DNA of 64,000 bases from Acidimicrobiales bacterium (GTDB lineage: Bacteria; Actinomycetota; Acidimicrobiia; Acidimicrobiales; Poriferisodalaceae): contig JAWKIQ010000001.1 in NCBI GenBank assembly GCA_041394185.1, positions 1,364,001 to 1,428,000 on the forward strand. The letters are read 5' to 3'. Below are positions 9,057 through 16,953 of this stretch, piece after piece (within the stretch, counting starts at the first letter, position 1; every line of letters begins with the position of its first letter). The position numbers and the translations under genes are program-made. The notes beneath the pieces were generated by a model. The model was not told the origin of the DNA, did not search any database, and saw only the letters and a program-made list of their open reading frames with translations.

Positions 9057-9722
9057 TCAGCGGGTGAAAGACAACGTCTCGCCCATCGGCTTGCGCGGCA
9101 TGCGCAGGTCGTTGATGGGTGCGGACGGGTCTGGGTAACCGAACGACAGGCCACAGAGGATCTCGTTGCCCTCGGGTATGTCGGCGAGCCTCTTGACGGG
9201 TCCCGGGTATTGGGCCAACGCACCTTGTGGAATGCAGCCAAGGCCCCGCGCGTGGATGGTCAGCATCAGGGTCTGCAGGAACAGGCCTACATCCAGGCCG
9301 CTCACCTCACCCATCGCTGCTGGCATCGAGACGAACATCGCGTGGGGCGCTCCGAAGAAACGCCAGTTCAGCAGGGCAACCCGCTCGCGCTCGGGGCGGT
9401 CGCCTCGCTCGATACCCAGCGCGTCGTAGTAGAGGAAGCCGCACTCGCGTTTGCGCTCCATGTATGCACCCTCGACACCCACGGCACCGGGGCGAAAGTG
9501 GGGGTATGGCTTTGTGCCCGAGGTGACCTCGGCCACCAGCTCGTCTTCCAGCTTGCGCCGCGCCGCGCCCGACACGACGGCCACATGCCATGGCTGCACG
9601 TTGCTGCTGGAAGGTGCCAGGGCGGCGACCCTGACGATGTCGGCGATCTCGTCTTCGGGTACCTCGCTGTCTAGGTAAGCCCGGACGGAGTGGCGCGTTC
9701 GTATGGCTTGCTCGAGATCCAT
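9057..9722 (-). CDS. Nitroreductase family protein
   Basis: 221 residues. The N-terminus AIRTRHSVRAYLDSEVPEDE is the FMN-phosphate-binding RxSxR signature of the nitroreductase fold, followed by AALAPSSSNVQPWHVAVV (FMN contacts). Later segments GLDVGLFLQTLMLTIHARGLGCIPQG and NEILCGLSFGYPD complete the fold. The enzymes are usually FMN-dependent dimers that reduce nitro compounds, quinones or enoates with NAD(P)H. It ends one base past the convergent ABM gene and lies upstream of selD on the opposite strand order, so co-regulation is uncertain. Confidence 0.88.
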   Translation of the reverse strand: MDLEQAIRTRHSVRAYLDSEVPEDEIADIVRVAALAPSSSNVQPWHVAVVSGAARRKLEDELVAEVTSGTKPYPHFRPGAVGVEGAYMERKRECGFLYYDALGIERGDRPERERVALLNWRFFGAPHAMFVSMPAAMGEVSGLDVGLFLQTLMLTIHARGLGCIPQGALAQYPGPVKRLADIPEGNEILCGLSFGYPDPSAPINDLRMPRKPMGETLSFTR

Positions 9723-9757
9723 CCGGCGAACGTTAACCGGCGGCCCGCAGGCTCACC

Positions 9758-10798
9758 TCACCAGCGCAACACGAACGCGGGGTCACCGGCCTCGACCTCG
9801 CCAATGACTGCAGCGCCGTGTCCCGTCGAGACCAGCTCGTCGACCACACTTTGGGCCTGGTCGGCATCTACGCCAAAGACCAAGCCGCCCGAGGTTTGGG
9901 CGTCGGCGACCAGGAGTTTCTGCAGTTCGGTTGCTTCGCCGGCATCCAGCAGTGCCGCGCCGTGAAGCAGGTTGCGCCTACTGCCTCCCGGAACCATGCC
10001 GGCCTCGGCGAGTTCGACCGCCCCTGGCAGCATCGGCAGCGAGGCGAAATCGACCACGGCCCGGACACCAGACTCGACAGCCATACGGCCCAGGTGGCCA
10101 AGCAAACCGAAACCGGTCACGTCGGTACATCCCGTGGCACCCGCAGAGATGGCCACTCGCGACGCAACGTCGTTCAAGCGGGTCATCGACTGCACTGCCG
10201 CATCTGCCACCTCGGCGGTTGCCTTGTCGGCCTTGATGGCAGTGGTGATCACACCCACGCCCAACGGCTTGGTGAGAACCAGAACCTGTCCGGCTCGCAG
10301 TCCTGCGTTGGTGAGGATTCGGTCTGGGTGCACCTCGCCCGTCACCGACATGCCGTACTTGGGTTCGGGGTCGTCGATGGTGTGGCCGCCGGCGATCACG
10401 AAACCTGCCTGTTGGGCGATATCGAGGCCCCCGGCCAGCACCTCGGCCAACATCTCGATGGGCAGGGCAGTGGTCCACCCCACCAGATTCAGGGCAAACA
10501 GGGGGCGTCCGCCCATTGCGTACACATCGGACACCGCGTTGGCGGCGGCCACGCGGCCCCAGATGCGCGGATCGTCGACCACCGGTGTGATGAAGTCGGC
10601 GGTGGCGACAAGGGCTCGATCGGCGTCTAGGCGCCACACGGCGGCGTCGTCACCGGTTGCGGTTCCGACGAGGAGTTCGTCAGGAACCAGTTCGTTCAGA
10701 TGGCGCACGACCTGCGCCAACTCGCCTGGAGCGAGTTTGCAGCCTCAACCAGCGCCGTGGCTGTATTGCGTGAGGCGCGCTGCGTTCTCATCTCCCAT
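9758..10798 (-). CDS. selD: Selenide, water dikinase (selenophosphate synthetase) with selenocysteine at codon 18
   Basis: The enzyme makes selenophosphate from selenide and ATP. A conventional call would start at TTG 10720 and give 320 residues lacking the active site. Reading on from ATG 10798 gives 346 residues, the normal SelD length (E. coli about 347), with an in-frame TGA at 10745-10747 as codon 18. The N-terminus reads LTQYSHGAG-U-GCK, matching the family HGAG-C-GCK motif where the cysteine is catalytic and Lys21 follows. GGAAGGGGG lies 8 bases before ATG 10798; GTG 10807 is an alternative in-frame start. Downstream motifs are VGTATGDDAAVW, TADFITPVVDDP, AANAVSDVYAMGG, AGGHTIDDPEPKYG and TDVTGFGLLGHL. 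A hairpin typical of a bacterial SECIS sits just after the UGA. Sec-containing SelD is known in other bacteria. Confidence 0.93.
10719..10737 (-). promoter_or_regulatory. Candidate SECIS hairpin in selD
   Basis: In the mRNA, seven bases after the UGA codon, a perfect 7-bp stem AACUCGC / GCGAGUU closes a 5-base loop UCCAG. A short outer pairing CUGC / GCAG flanks it. Bacterial SelB needs a hairpin immediately 3' of UGA inside the coding sequence. The apical loop starts 14 bases from the UGA, slightly closer than most described elements, and its G is at the 3' end of the loop rather than at the front, so this is a less canonical element than the one in the ArsC-like gene. Confidence 0.7.
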
Positions 10799-10969
10799 GT
10801 CATTCACCCCCTTCCGTCGTGGTCCAGACGGTACCCGCGTTCGGGCGCAACTCGTCGCACCGTGCCGAGGGTGTCTTCGCGTCCGGCTCTTAGCGACAAC
10901 TGGGGTTTCGGTTGACGCCGCTCAGTGGACTTGGGTTGGGTGTCCCACCCCCTGTTTAGGGTTTGTGGC

Positions 10970-12268
10970 GTGACAGAGGTGCGGGTGGTGCTGAGCGGCG
11001 CCGACGAACTAGAGGTGATGGATGTGGCCGGGCTCGAGGCCGAGCTTGGTGGTGTTCGTCGTGTGCGCGCCCGCCTAGATGGCCACGAGGCTCGTTTGCT
11101 GAACGCCCTGACCAAGGCCCGTCAACGTGCTGCCAACCGCAAGGGCAAGCAGTCGGAGGGTGGAACCAAGCCAGATCCTGGGCCGCCTGCACCGTCACGT
11201 AAGGCCCAACGCGAGGCCGAAGCCAGGTCACGGCGTCTGACAGCAAATCCCGATGTCGCGGAGACGTTGGAAGCCGGGGAGATCAACTCCGAACAAGCCG
11301 ACTACCTGACCAACACCGATCTGCCCGACGACATCAAAGCCCGCCTGTTGGCCGACGCGATGACCCAGTCGGCGGACGAGACCAGGGCGGCAGTTCGTGA
11401 GGCCGAACGCGAGCAGACCCGCGAGGATCCCGAAGAGCGGCTGGCGCGTCAACGCAGGCGCAGGCGTGGGTCGTGTGGCATCGACGGTGAAGACATGATC
11501 TGGTTCACCGCCACCCTCGACCCAGTCACCGGTGCTGCGTTGAAAACCGAATACGACCGCCGCGAACGCGCCGCGTTCCACCACGACATGCGAACAATCA
11601 CAGACCCGCGAAAGCGTCGCAGCCACCAGCAGCGTGGTGCTGACGTGATCGCCAGCATGCTCACAGGCGGCCTCCTCCCGGCAGCCGACCAAGCCGACCC
11701 GACCGAGGGCGTCAGGCAGAAGGCTGCTGGTTCTGTGAACCTGATCGTCGACATCGACCAACTCGCAAGGTCGGACGGGCTGGTCTACACCGTCGACGGC
11801 GCCCAGGTGCCGGCATCGATCGCTCGGGGGATTTTGTGCCGGGCCCAGATCAATGCTTGGTTTCAGCAGGCGGACCGTCGGCTGCTGGACCTGGCATACG
11901 ACGTCGACTACGCCACACCAACACAAAGACTCGCCCTAGCCACACGCGACAGCACATGTCGCTGGAAGCACTGCAACACCGAAGCCACACGCTGCGAAGC
12001 CCACCACCTACACCACCGCGAACACGGCGGAACCACCAACCTCGACAACCTCGCGCTGCTATGCCCACACCACCACGACCGCTTGCACGCCAAGAACGCA
12101 CGGCTGGTCATGGGAGACACACCGGACCAGTGGCGACTCCACGACGCCCACGGCACCGTCATCAGCGAATGGACCAAACCACCACCACGGCAACGAAAAC
12201 GCGCCGGCAAACCACCAAACCAAACCACACGAGCCGACTGGCGGTCGGGTCCGGCGACCTCCAGGTGA
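10970..12268 (+). CDS. DUF222 / HNH endonuclease domain protein (13E12 type), copy 1
   Basis: 432 residues from GTG 10970, the start shared with the second copy at 49855; upstream ATG-like starts exist but the conserved non-coding block argues for this one. An N-terminal helical, charge-rich DUF222 region (to about residue 330) includes a run of arginines (RQRRRRRGSCG). A C-terminal HNH domain has TCRWKHCN, CEAHHLHHREHGG and LALLCPHHHDRLH, with the zinc cysteines and HH pair present. Proteins of this type occur as multicopy families in actinobacteria; a DNA nuclease role is expected but unproven. Codon use becomes A-rich and adenine-ending toward the 3' third, unlike the neighbours, which suggests acquisition. 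Confidence 0.88.
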   Translation: MTEVRVVLSGADELEVMDVAGLEAELGGVRRVRARLDGHEARLLNALTKARQRAANRKGKQSEGGTKPDPGPPAPSRKAQREAEARSRRLTANPDVAETLEAGEINSEQADYLTNTDLPDDIKARLLADAMTQSADETRAAVREAEREQTREDPEERLARQRRRRRGSCGIDGEDMIWFTATLDPVTGAALKTEYDRRERAAFHHDMRTITDPRKRRSHQQRGADVIASMLTGGLLPAADQADPTEGVRQKAAGSVNLIVDIDQLARSDGLVYTVDGAQVPASIARGILCRAQINAWFQQADRRLLDLAYDVDYATPTQRLALATRDSTCRWKHCNTEATRCEAHHLHHREHGGTTNLDNLALLCPHHHDRLHAKNARLVMGDTPDQWRLHDAHGTVISEWTKPPPRQRKRAGKPPNQTTRADWRSGPATSR

Positions 12269-12281
12269 CAGACTTCGCACA

Positions 12282-13070
12282 ATGAAGCTCGAATGCGAAG
12301 GCAACAAGCACTCGGCCAGCGTCGAGATGGACACTTTCGGAGGCCGGATAACGTCGCTGCGCGTCGACGGTATGGAACTGATCCTGGCCCAGCACGAGGC
12401 CGAACCAGCGGGCATCACCCGGTGGGGGTTGTTCCCGATGGCTCCGTGGTGTGGTCGCCTGGGTAGAGGTCGCCTCACCTGGACCGACAAGATCCACCGT
12501 TTCCCCCTGACCCATCCCCCTCACGCAATTCACGGCCTGGTGCACGACATCGACTGGACCGTGGTCGACGACACCACAATGACGGTCGAACTGCCCAAAC
12601 CGTGGCCCTTCGGAGGTCGGGTAACCCAACGTCTGGAGTTGACGCCCCAGTACCTGACCGTTCACGGCGAGGTAACCGCAGGTGATGTACCGATGCCGGC
12701 AATGCTGGGATGGCATCCGTGGTTCCGACGCCAGCTAGCGAGGGGAAAGAAGGCAGCCCTGTCGATACTGGCCGAATCGTCGTACCTCACCGACGAGACC
12801 CTCCTTCCCACAGGAGCGCTCGGCCCGGTACCGGCCCAGCCATGGGACACGTGCCTGGTCGACCTGCTACTCGACCCGGTAATCGACTGGCCGAATGCGC
12901 TGACAGTGACCATCTCGTCTTCGTTCGACCACTGGGTGGTGTACACCGAGCCCCAGAACGCCTTTTGTGTGGAGCCGCAAAGCGGCCCACCGAACGAACC
13001 CAACATCGACCCGCACATCCTCCAACCCGGCGAGTCGCTGACCGGTTCGATCACGATTGCATGGCAATGA
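12282..13070 (+). CDS. Aldose 1-epimerase (galactose mutarotase-like)
   Basis: 262 residues from ATG 12282. The fold markers are GGRITSLRVDG, GLFPMAPWCGRLGRGRL (an Arg implicated in sugar binding in the family), HAIHGLVHDIDW (catalytic His region), AMLGWHPWFRR and FCVEPQSGPPNEPN, whose Glu is the likely base. The enzymes interconvert alpha and beta anomers of hexoses. It starts 13 bases after the HNH gene and 73 bases before the aminotransferase on the same strand. The lacZ-type gene at 60 kb could supply galactose, but there is no operon link. Confidence 0.85.
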   Translation: MKLECEGNKHSASVEMDTFGGRITSLRVDGMELILAQHEAEPAGITRWGLFPMAPWCGRLGRGRLTWTDKIHRFPLTHPPHAIHGLVHDIDWTVVDDTTMTVELPKPWPFGGRVTQRLELTPQYLTVHGEVTAGDVPMPAMLGWHPWFRRQLARGKKAALSILAESSYLTDETLLPTGALGPVPAQPWDTCLVDLLLDPVIDWPNALTVTISSSFDHWVVYTEPQNAFCVEPQSGPPNEPNIDPHILQPGESLTGSITIAWQ

Positions 13071-13143
13071 TCTGTTGGCCGAGCTCGACGACTGGGCCAC
13101 TCGTGGCCACACCGGACCTCCGCGCTTTGCGCAGAATCTGCCG

Positions 13144-14364
13144 ATGAACGACCAGACCGACCAGCTAGTCGCCGACCTGCTCTCCGCCCGAGCCAAGTCG
13201 GCCACATCGTCTGTGATCCGCGACCTGCTTCGCCACGCCGACCGCGAAGACGTGATCTCGCTGGCCGGCGGAATCCCGGCGCCCGCCCTGTTCCCGCTGG
13301 AGAAGATCGCCGGGGCGGCCGAGCGGTCGCTGACCCGCTACGGCGCCACCGCTGCGCAATACGGCCTCACCGAAGGAGTCACCGACTTGCGCGAGCTGCT
13401 GGCCGCCCGCGAATCGGTCGACGCTCCTGCTGACCCTGCTCAACTGGTCGTCACCACGGGCAGCCAGCAGGCTCTTGACCTCATCGGACGGGTGCTCTTG
13501 GACCCTGGCGACGTGGTCGTGGCCGACGACCCGGCGTATCTGGGCGCACTTCAGGCCGTGAGGGCCTATGGGCCACGCATCGTGGGTGTCGGGGTCGATG
13601 CCGACGGCATGAAGACCGAACACCTGGCCGCAATGCTCGACCAGGGCCTCTCGCCGGTGTTCGTCTACACCAACCCGAACTTCCAAAACCCCACCGGGGC
13701 AACCCTTTCGGCCGACAGGCGCAGACACCTGGCCCAACTGGCAGATCAGTATGGGTTCCTCATCGTCGAGGACGACCCGTACGGTGCATTGCGGTTCGAG
13801 GGTGATCCCCTGCCCAGCATGGCGTCGATCTCAGATCGCGTCATCAGGGTCAGGACGGTGTCGAAGACCCTCGCCCCCGGGCTGCGGGTTGCCTGGCTGA
13901 TCGGCCCCCCAAAGCTCATCGAGGCCATCGTCATCGCCAAACAGGCCGTCGACCTGCACACATCGACACTGACCCAGCATGTCGCACTCGAGCTTCTCAG
14001 CGACTCGGCATGGTACGACCGCCACGAGAAGAGCCTTGTGCCCTGGTACCGAGACCGTCGGGACGCCCTGTCCGCGGCTCTTCGCGACGTGTTTGGTTCG
14101 CGCATGCGCTTCGCCGAACCCCATGGGGGCATGTTCTTGTGGGCCAGGCTCGACGAGGCCGAACACCCCGGCCGCGACACCACCGATCTACTGCCCATCG
14201 CGCTCGAGACCGGGGTTGCGTTCGTGCCCGGTTCGGCGTTCGCCGTGGACGAGCCCAGGCCCCTTCACCTGCGGCTGAGCTTCGCAACGGCGTCACCAGA
14301 AGAGCTGGCCACCGCCGCCAACCGGCTGGACGAGGCGATCAAGCGATGGGGTTCGACCCCTTAG
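13144..14364 (+). CDS. PLP-dependent aminotransferase, 2-aminoadipate / MocR-core type
   Basis: 406 residues from ATG 13144 (MNDQTDQLVADLL); an earlier in-frame ATG overlaps the epimerase gene and lacks homology-like sequence. Motifs include ISLAGGIPAPALFPLEKI, QYGLTEGVTDLRELL, VTTGSQQALDLIGRVLLDPG, VYTNPNFQNPTG, IVEDDPYGALRF, and the PLP lysine in RTVSKTLAPGLRVAWLIGP. This set is characteristic of the LysN/AAD aminotransferases and of the catalytic half of MocR regulators; no winged-helix domain is attached here, so it is an enzyme. Substrate could be 2-aminoadipate, aromatic or branched amino acids. Its 3' end overlaps the convergent surface-protein gene by 26 bases. Confidence 0.88.
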   Translation: MNDQTDQLVADLLSARAKSATSSVIRDLLRHADREDVISLAGGIPAPALFPLEKIAGAAERSLTRYGATAAQYGLTEGVTDLRELLAARESVDAPADPAQLVVTTGSQQALDLIGRVLLDPGDVVVADDPAYLGALQAVRAYGPRIVGVGVDADGMKTEHLAAMLDQGLSPVFVYTNPNFQNPTGATLSADRRRHLAQLADQYGFLIVEDDPYGALRFEGDPLPSMASISDRVIRVRTVSKTLAPGLRVAWLIGPPKLIEAIVIAKQAVDLHTSTLTQHVALELLSDSAWYDRHEKSLVPWYRDRRDALSAALRDVFGSRMRFAEPHGGMFLWARLDEAEHPGRDTTDLLPIALETGVAFVPGSAFAVDEPRPLHLRLSFATASPEELATAANRLDEAIKRWGSTP

Positions 14365-16615
14365 GTCGCCTGATCGGCCGTGTGGCAAACACCAGAATCG
14401 AACCCATGCTGATAGCCACCACCGTGTAGAGCATCAGCAGCATGCCGATGTCCATACCGGTTCGGGCCAGCTCGCTGGGTGTTCCGTCGAGGTCGCCCGC
14501 TCCAGCGCCGACGCCACCTTCTGTCGTCGTGGTCGACCCACCGGGCGAAGTCGTCGTGGTCGAGCCACCGGGCGAAGTCGTCGTGGTCGAGCCACCGGGT
14601 GTGGTGGTGGTCGTCGTGCTCGTCGTTGTAGTGGTGGTGGCGCCTCCACCGGTCTGGATCGTCTCGTTCAGGGTGTCGTCGACGATGCCGACCACCGCCT
14701 GAACAGCACCCGCATCGAGTGGACTGCCATTGACCTCGTTGCCACCGGTGACGGTAACCGTGTTCGAGACCGACTCTCCGGCCGACCCCACCACCAACAA
14801 CTCGAGATCGACGTTGGCCGTCAACCCCACCGGAATCAGGCCCAGATGGATACACACAACATCGCCGTTGGACGGGCCGCACGACCAGCCATCTCCGCTG
14901 AACGAGTCATAGGCCAGACCCACCGGCAGATCGTCGACCAGTGTGACACCACCCGATGTAGGCGAGGGTCCGACGTTGGTGACGCCCATGCGATAGGTCA
15001 CCAGCGAGCCGGCGACCAGGTCGTCGAGCCTGGTCATGGTCACATCCAGCTCGGCGAACGGTACCGGCGCGTTGTCGGTATCGGTGTTGTTGGTAGGGAC
15101 TGCGTCGGACGAGCTGGCCTGCACCGAAACCTGAACGTTCGCCGTCGGTACCGCGTTGGCGGCGATACCGACCTCGAGATCGAACGAGGTGCTCGTCGAG
15201 TCGGCCATGGCACCGTCTAGATAGTCACAATCGACCAGGTGGTCGTTTGGGGCGGCTTGTGGGGTGCAGCTCCACGAAGCCGAGCCAGTTCCGGAGACTC
15301 CCGAATATGAGGCACCGTCGGGAAGCTGTACCGACACCGTCAACGGTGCGTTTGCGTTGCCCGGACCCAGGTTGTCGACATCGATAGTCCACTTGTTGGT
15401 CTCACCCAACCGGAAGTCTTCGGCGCTCGAAACGGCAACGCGCACGTCTGCCGAATCGCGGAACCCGAAGTCGACATCGGTGCGATCCTGACCCGCCGTC
15501 AGCGAGATGTTCGCAGTGCCGTCGTGTGCCTCGTCGACGTCGTAGGTAGGCACCAGGCCGTTGCCGCTTGCCGTGGGCACCGACACCGAAAGGAATCCGG
15601 CCGGGAGCCCGTCGATCGAATAAATGCCCGATCCGTTGGTGACAGCGCTCCACGTGTGCGGATTGGCCTGCAGGTCATACCAGACAACCTCGACGGTCAT
15701 CGATGCGATGCCGCTCTCGCTGGGGTCTTTCACCCCATCACCATCGAGGTCGTACCAGACCAGGTCGGCGATGCTCGCGCCACCGGTCCAGGCAAAATCG
15801 ACCGCGTAGTTGATCGTCTCGTCGGCCAGCGTTCCCCCGTCGTCGATCAAGGCCACCGTGGCCGTGTTGTCGAAGCCCCCGTCGGGGTCGAGGGTGCCTA
15901 CCAGACCCGTGGGCAATGTGAGGCTGTCGATGTCGACGGTCACGTTGCCTTCGGGAAGGCCCTGGACCACCCAGAATCCGTTCTCGTCGGTGGTCGTAGT
16001 GACCACATAGTCGGTGCCCCCGTTTGCACCGGGCCAGGTCACGGTGACGTCGACGCCTTCCAGCAAGATGTCTTCGACGGCCGGGGCCGCCGCTCCGTCG
16101 CCGTCGATGTCGAACCACAGCGTGTCGCCGACCTCGCCCTGGCCCAGGTAGCCAAAGTCGAGGGCTAGGTTGGTCGGTGACCCGGCTGTCAGCGTCACCT
16201 CGGCGCTGTGTGGAGTGCCGATGGGGCCCGACAGCACCGAGTCGTCGAAGTCGTGGGTGGGTGTGACGTTGCCAGGCAGGGTCAAAGCGTCGACGGTGAC
16301 CGTGATCGGAACGTCGAACGCCAGCGAACCCACCGACCACAAGCCGTCGGCGTCTGTGGTTGTCGACGCCGTTTGAGGCGAGCCATCGTTCCAGGCCAGA
16401 TCTACGGTGACACCAGCCAAGCCGACCTCACCGATGTCGAACACTCCGTCGAAGTCTGCGTCGAGCCAGACCCTGTCCCCCAGCACGCCCGTGCTCTGGG
16501 CCGACAGGTCGGCGGCCGCGGCTGGGTTAGCCTGCATCGAAACGACGATGGCACCGAGCGACCCCAGCAGGGCCAACCGGATTCCGCGTTCTCGCAATGT
16601 CTGCCGCTGAGTCAT
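14339..16615 (-). CDS. Cell-wall-anchored surface protein with SdrD_B and DUF11 domains
   Basis: 758 residues from ATG 16615 (MTQRQTLRERGIRLALLGSLG), which opens a signal peptide ending near ANPAAAAD. Three SdrD_B-like modules follow, each with the pattern GDxVWxDxDxDGxxDxxExG: LGDRVWLDADFDGVFDIGE, VGDTLWFDIDGDGAAAP and IADLVWYDLDGDGVKDPSE. Two DUF11-type Ig-like modules (about residues 395-620) come next, then a Thr/Pro/Gly linker. The C-terminus has SELARTG, a hydrophobic helix and a basic tail (RPIRRPKGSN): an LPxTG-like sorting signal with LARTG. The protein should be exported and linked to the wall by a sortase, which is not in this window. It is probably structural or adhesive. Confidence 0.85.
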   Translation of the reverse strand: MTQRQTLRERGIRLALLGSLGAIVVSMQANPAAAADLSAQSTGVLGDRVWLDADFDGVFDIGEVGLAGVTVDLAWNDGSPQTASTTTDADGLWSVGSLAFDVPITVTVDALTLPGNVTPTHDFDDSVLSGPIGTPHSAEVTLTAGSPTNLALDFGYLGQGEVGDTLWFDIDGDGAAAPAVEDILLEGVDVTVTWPGANGGTDYVVTTTTDENGFWVVQGLPEGNVTVDIDSLTLPTGLVGTLDPDGGFDNTATVALIDDGGTLADETINYAVDFAWTGGASIADLVWYDLDGDGVKDPSESGIASMTVEVVWYDLQANPHTWSAVTNGSGIYSIDGLPAGFLSVSVPTASGNGLVPTYDVDEAHDGTANISLTAGQDRTDVDFGFRDSADVRVAVSSAEDFRLGETNKWTIDVDNLGPGNANAPLTVSVQLPDGASYSGVSGTGSASWSCTPQAAPNDHLVDCDYLDGAMADSTSTSFDLEVGIAANAVPTANVQVSVQASSSDAVPTNNTDTDNAPVPFAELDVTMTRLDDLVAGSLVTYRMGVTNVGPSPTSGGVTLVDDLPVGLAYDSFSGDGWSCGPSNGDVVCIHLGLIPVGLTANVDLELLVVGSAGESVSNTVTVTGGNEVNGSPLDAGAVQAVVGIVDDTLNETIQTGGGATTTTTTSTTTTTTPGGSTTTTSPGGSTTTTSPGGSTTTTEGGVGAGAGDLDGTPSELARTGMDIGMLLMLYTVVAISMGSILVFATRPIRRPKGSNPIA
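14518..14645 (-). repeat. Thr/Ser-Pro-Gly linker repeats in the surface protein
   Basis: The coding strand encodes runs of threonine followed by three near-identical copies of PGGSTTTTS (27-base period). This is a wall-spanning spacer ahead of the sorting signal and is prone to copy-number change. Confidence 0.8.
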
Positions 16616-16767
16616 GGGTTCGGTTCCGTTCGACGAACACTCGTAACGGCCACCCATCGGCACTATCGGGCTCGAAATCAACCCGTTCGAAGGGTTGCTG
16701 GCAACGTGCCGAGGGTTCAACTAGGATTCACGAGTCCGCTGAGCCGACCACCCGAGGATCACCACCG

Positions 16768-16869
16768 ATGGCCGAAGACGACGACTTCATTCTGCTGTTC
16801 GCCGGCACCGTGGCGATCGTGGTCGCCGTGGTCATTTCCAGCCTCGTGGCCCTGGCGATCGCCATCTGA
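16768..16869 (+). CDS. Small single-helix membrane protein (33 residues)
   Basis: A short frame from ATG 16768 encodes MAEDDDFILLFAG followed by about 20 hydrophobic residues ending LVALAIAI. It has an acidic N-terminus and one predicted membrane helix. A hairpin followed by five T residues lies directly after the stop, which fits a short stand-alone transcript. There is no clear Shine-Dalgarno beyond GAGGATC about 11 bases upstream. It is in the gap between two large surface-protein genes. No function can be assigned and it may not be translated. Confidence 0.4.
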   Translation: MAEDDDFILLFAGTVAIVVAVVISSLVALAIAI

Positions 16870-16898
16870 AAGCGCCCCCCGGGGCTCAGTTTTTCTGA
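16870..16898 (+). terminator. Candidate Rho-independent terminator
   Basis: Just after the small-protein stop, AGC-G-CCC ... GGGGCT can pair as a GC-rich hairpin with one bulge and a CCC loop, followed by CAGTTTTTCTG. It separates the small frame from the fibronectin-like gene starting at 16954. Confidence 0.5.
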
Positions 16899-16953
16899 CG
16901 GGTTGTCGACGCCGTTGCCTTGAGCCGGCACCACTTGCCTCCGATCGGAGAGC

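Noticed and set aside
9758..10720. selD as a 320-residue gene starting at TTG 10720
   Set aside because: This lacks the catalytic Cys/Sec loop conserved in all SelD proteins; the extended reading through UGA restores it.
10799..10969. A possible tRNA-Sec gene next to selD
   Set aside because: No cloverleaf with a UCA anticodon, long acceptor stem or GGTTCGA T-loop could be found on either strand.
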